From Brachionus koreanus (lineage: Eukaryota > Rotifera > Eurotatoria > Ploima > Brachionidae), in the NCBI GenBank assembly GCA_016987375.1, contig PJRA01000401.1, positions 1,743,034-1,807,033 on the forward strand: a DNA stretch of 64,000 nucleotides. The letters run 5' to 3'. The notes under the pieces are model-generated. The model worked only from the letters and a program-made list of their open reading frames with translations, was not told the DNA's origin and did not search any database. How positions within the stretch are numbered: position 1 is the stretch's first letter; each line of letters opens with the position of its first letter. The position numbers and the translations under genes were made by a program. Shown here one piece after another: positions 60,001 through 64,000 of this stretch.

Positions 60001-60480
60001 ATTATTATTTTTTTAAGTAAAAAAATGTTAAAAACAGTAAAATTTTTGCGATTTTTTTGTAAATTCTAATGAGACGCCATAACCACGATCGAATACCAAC
60101 AAATCATCTAGCCAAAATTTGATTTTTTAATTAATATCAAAAATTTTTCATTCATATTTTAGTTTAAAAAACTACTTCTCTGCTTCGATTCTGAACAAAT
60201 ATCTTAAACAAAAGATAAATGTCTAATCGATGCATTCATCACTGAAGTAGTCGTATTGTTTTTAAAAAGTGTAAAAGATACATACTTCTTTTATAAGTAA
60301 TAAAACTTTAAAGTAAAAAATTACATGTTTAATAAGAGATATTTATTTCAATAAACTAAAAATATAATCAAAATTTTTTGCATTAACTTTATTTTAAAAT
60401 TGTAATATTAATTTAATTTTTGAATAATTTATTTTTGATTTTTTAATTTTTTAAATAAAAAAATTAATGAAAGAAATTAT
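57067..60480. other. Intergenic region upstream of the SLC35A and 5S genes
   Basis: A+T-rich with no recognisable gene. A small GC-richer patch at 59640-59720 and a short perfect hairpin (CCCCATATAA / TTATATGGGA, 58990-59021) are the only structures noted. A weak family A end occurs near 58835. Confidence 0.55.
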
Positions 60481-60600
60481 GCCTAGGACCATATCACGTT
60501 GAATGCACCGGTTCTCGTCCGATCACCGAAGTTAAGCAACGTCGAGCCCGGTTAGTACTTGGATGGGTGACCGCCTGGGAATACCGGGTGTTCTAGGCCT
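60481..60600 (+). rRNA. 5S ribosomal RNA
   Basis: The full 120-nt gene shows the canonical eukaryotic 5S sequence: AAGTTAAGCAACGTCGAGCC (box A region), TTAGTACTTGGATGGGTGAC (box C region) and CCGCCTGGGAATACCGGGTG. The ends pair as helix I (GCCTAG with CTAGGC). It acts in the large ribosomal subunit after transcription by RNA polymerase III from internal promoters. Only one copy is in the window, 0.4 kb downstream of HPD and on the opposite strand. Confidence 0.97.
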
Positions 60601-60603
60601 AAA

Positions 60604-60608
60604 TTTTT
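60604..60608 (+). terminator. Pol III terminator of 5S rRNA
   Basis: Five T residues lie four bases after the 3' end of the 5S gene, the normal polymerase III stop signal. Confidence 0.75.
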
Positions 60609-60972
60609 AGATTAATTGATATTTTTAGTGGGTTAGAAAAATATAGTTATCAGTCTTTCTAGTGTTAAAATAATTTGAAAACAACCGATGTTTCTTTTTG
60701 TAATTTTTCAGAATCAGGAGAGTCAATTTAAGTTTTTAAGATGATAATTTTTAAAAACAATCATAGTAGACTTAGTTTCTTTTTGTCGCTAAATATTTTT
60801 TGTTAGTGATTTAGTCTTTATATTTAAGGAGAATCATTAATATATCTGTCCTTTAAATACTCAATAATTCCAGTTATCAATTATCTAATTTATAAAACAT
60901 TCAATACATTTAATTATTAATTAAATAAAAATTTTAAATTAAATTAAATTTTATAAGAAAAAAATCATCATC

Positions 60973-60978
60973 TTTATT
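60973..60978 (-). promoter_or_regulatory. Polyadenylation signal of HPD
   Basis: AATAAA on the minus strand, 50 bases beyond the HPD stop codon and before the 5S gene. Placement is plausible; chance matches are common here. Confidence 0.35.
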
Positions 60979-61027
60979 TTTTTATTAACTAAAATTTAAT
61001 TTTTAATATTAGAAAATAAACTTAAAA

Positions 61028-62438
<1,411 letters not shown>

Positions 62439-62463
62439 TTTGAAACTTTTCAATTGTTGCAGC
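62439..62463 (-). promoter_or_regulatory. Splice acceptor 24 nt upstream of the HPD start codon
   Basis: On the minus strand TTTTTTTCTTATTTAG is followed by 24 nt and the ATG. It is a good 3' splice site with a pyrimidine tract, so the mRNA has either a spliced 5' UTR or a trans-spliced leader. Confidence 0.45.
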
Positions 62464-64000
62464 TAAATAAGAAAAAAATAACTAAACTTTTGATTTAAAT
62501 AGAATTCCAAGGAATATGGGTGTGATATTTACAGGGAGTATATTAATAAAAAATTTGTGTTCTGATTTTATGATTTTTTTTTAAATTGCAAATTATGCTG
62601 CAATATTTTAAATATGATTTTTAAAAAAATTCAAGATTTTAGCATAAATTTATTCCAGAGTATTTTAAATCATTTTATATTTCGATGTTGCTTAAAAAAA
62701 AAGCTATTCATTAGTTGTTGTAAAGGATTAAGCGTTAAAAAATTAAACTGTTAAATAAAAAATAATTGTTTATGCTAGTAAAACTTTTTTTTTAATTTAT
62801 TTTTCAAAACTTGATTTTTTCTAGGTTTATTTTTATTTGTGAACAATTTCTATATTAAGCAGAAAATTTGAAAATTTTAAATCTTGATAGATGAAAGACA
62901 CTTAATGTGTCGTATCTAAAGAATTTATTTAAAAACGCTATTTTATTCCATGATTCTTGCTTACTGTGATTTTTGGCGTCTATTTTACAAAGTAAAAACA
63001 TGAATAAATTTCGAATGGCATTTTAAGTTGCTTATTTGGTCTGATGTATCACTGATTAAATTAGTTTTAGATATAAAAAAAAATTTAAACATAACTCCAA
63101 AAATAACTTTAACTGATAAAACTTTTTCAAAAAAAATTAAAAGTAAATAACTTATTAATAAAAAATAATATTCATAATTTTTTTTAATTAAACTGTAAAA
63201 ATTATCTCATTTGACTAGCTAGTTGTTGAGTAAATTACTTTATTACTCAAAAAATATTTAAGTTTTAATTCTTTGAAAAGTGGTCTAAAAAACCTTTCGG
63301 GCTTTCTAGTGCTAAAATTTTACATGAAAAATGCTGCAATTTTACCTTTTTAAGAAAATAGTAAAAAATTAATCTTACTAAATATGTTTTTTTGGTACAA
63401 CACCAAATGCAAAATTAAAAAAAAATCATTTTTTTTGGTCTTAGAATCTATTCTTTAAAACACATTAAATTAATTTCAGAGTTTATCTGATGTAGTTTGT
63501 CAAATTGTAATTTTTCAAATTTAGCACAAAAAATAATTTTCTGAAAATAACAACTGTAAAAAAAATGTAAGAAAAAAAGTTTATTATCATTTAAAACAAT
63601 TAAGCCTCAAGAAAAAGTTTCTTAAAAATTTTAATAAATGTTATATCCCATATGAAGATAATGCATAGTTCCTATGCATTAAAATGGATGCATCAATTTC
63701 CTTCTCAAAATGCATATACTTTGTTTAGATTTCTAAAAAAATAGAGAATTGGGTTTGAACACATAGATTCTTTAGATCTACTTCAAAGTTGGTATTCGAT
63801 CTACAATAAAATTCAATCATTTTTAATGCTAACTATCTATGAATCTAATAAGAAGACGGTTTGAACAAAAACTCTTAAAACAATTTCAAATTTATATTTT
63901 ATCCTTTCAAAAAGTAAAGTTCTCTATGTAAATAATTGCAAGTAAGTGTCGTCCAAATCGTGTCTTAGTGGTTCAAATCATTGTTGAGGAATTTAGGATC
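62464..64000. other. Region upstream of HPD
   Basis: A+T-rich; no gene recognised. It should contain the HPD promoter and any first non-coding exon, but nothing specific could be pointed to. A short palindrome (ATGCATAGTTCCTATGCAT) lies near 63662. Confidence 0.5.

Noticed and set aside
63941..64000. GTGGTTCAAATC near the right edge as a tRNA T-loop
   Set aside because: No acceptor stem, D-arm or anticodon arm could be built around it.

Overview
The window reads as nuclear DNA of an animal, strongly A+T-rich, with the standard stop codons and GT-AG introns. The introns fall into two classes: tiny (48 to about 63 bases) or long (0.8 to 3.5 kb) and filled with transposon debris. The gene content (polycystin-1-like receptor, MRCK kinase, purple acid phosphatase, SLC35A transporter, HPD, 5S rRNA) is metazoan. 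The very low GC, tiny introns and many decayed LINEs fit a small invertebrate such as a rotifer, but the sequence alone does not fix the phylum. I rebuilt exons by hand from splice sites; all junctions of the five gene models agree in phase.

752-24452 (minus): the 5' part of a polycystin-1-like gene, 20 exons and about 2,813 residues, running off the left edge inside the GAIN/GPS region. After a signal peptide come seven tandem modules of about 250 residues in place of ordinary PKD repeats, then a REJ region, then the start of the GAIN domain. A purple acid phosphatase gene (ACP5 type, plus strand, 4503-5701, with a one-base frameshift as assembled) sits antisense inside one 3.5-kb intron. 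Most other long introns hold a LINE, a mariner or a small inverted-repeat element.

24453-31284: gene desert with LINE fragments and a MITE. 31285-45119 (minus): a complete MRCK/Genghis Khan-type kinase (7 exons, 1,775 residues: kinase, coiled coil, C1, PH, CNH, CRIB), with a second CRIB-like motif near the C terminus. 45120-55769: upstream region, then a gene-poor stretch with three inverted-repeat elements and several LINE pieces. 55770-57066 (minus): SLC35A-type nucleotide-sugar transporter, 4 exons, 380 residues. 57067-60480: nothing recognised. 60481-60600 (plus): a single 5S rRNA gene. 61028-62438 (minus): 4-hydroxyphenylpyruvate dioxygenase, 6 coding exons, 383 residues. The rest is A+T-rich upstream sequence.

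The genes do not form a pathway; this is an ordinary eukaryotic neighbourhood. The most unusual content is the repeated ectodomain of the polycystin-like receptor, whose exon pattern shows growth by two-module duplications. The second is a set of small inverted-repeat transposons, four of which have recognisable target-site duplications or flanking TTAA sites.
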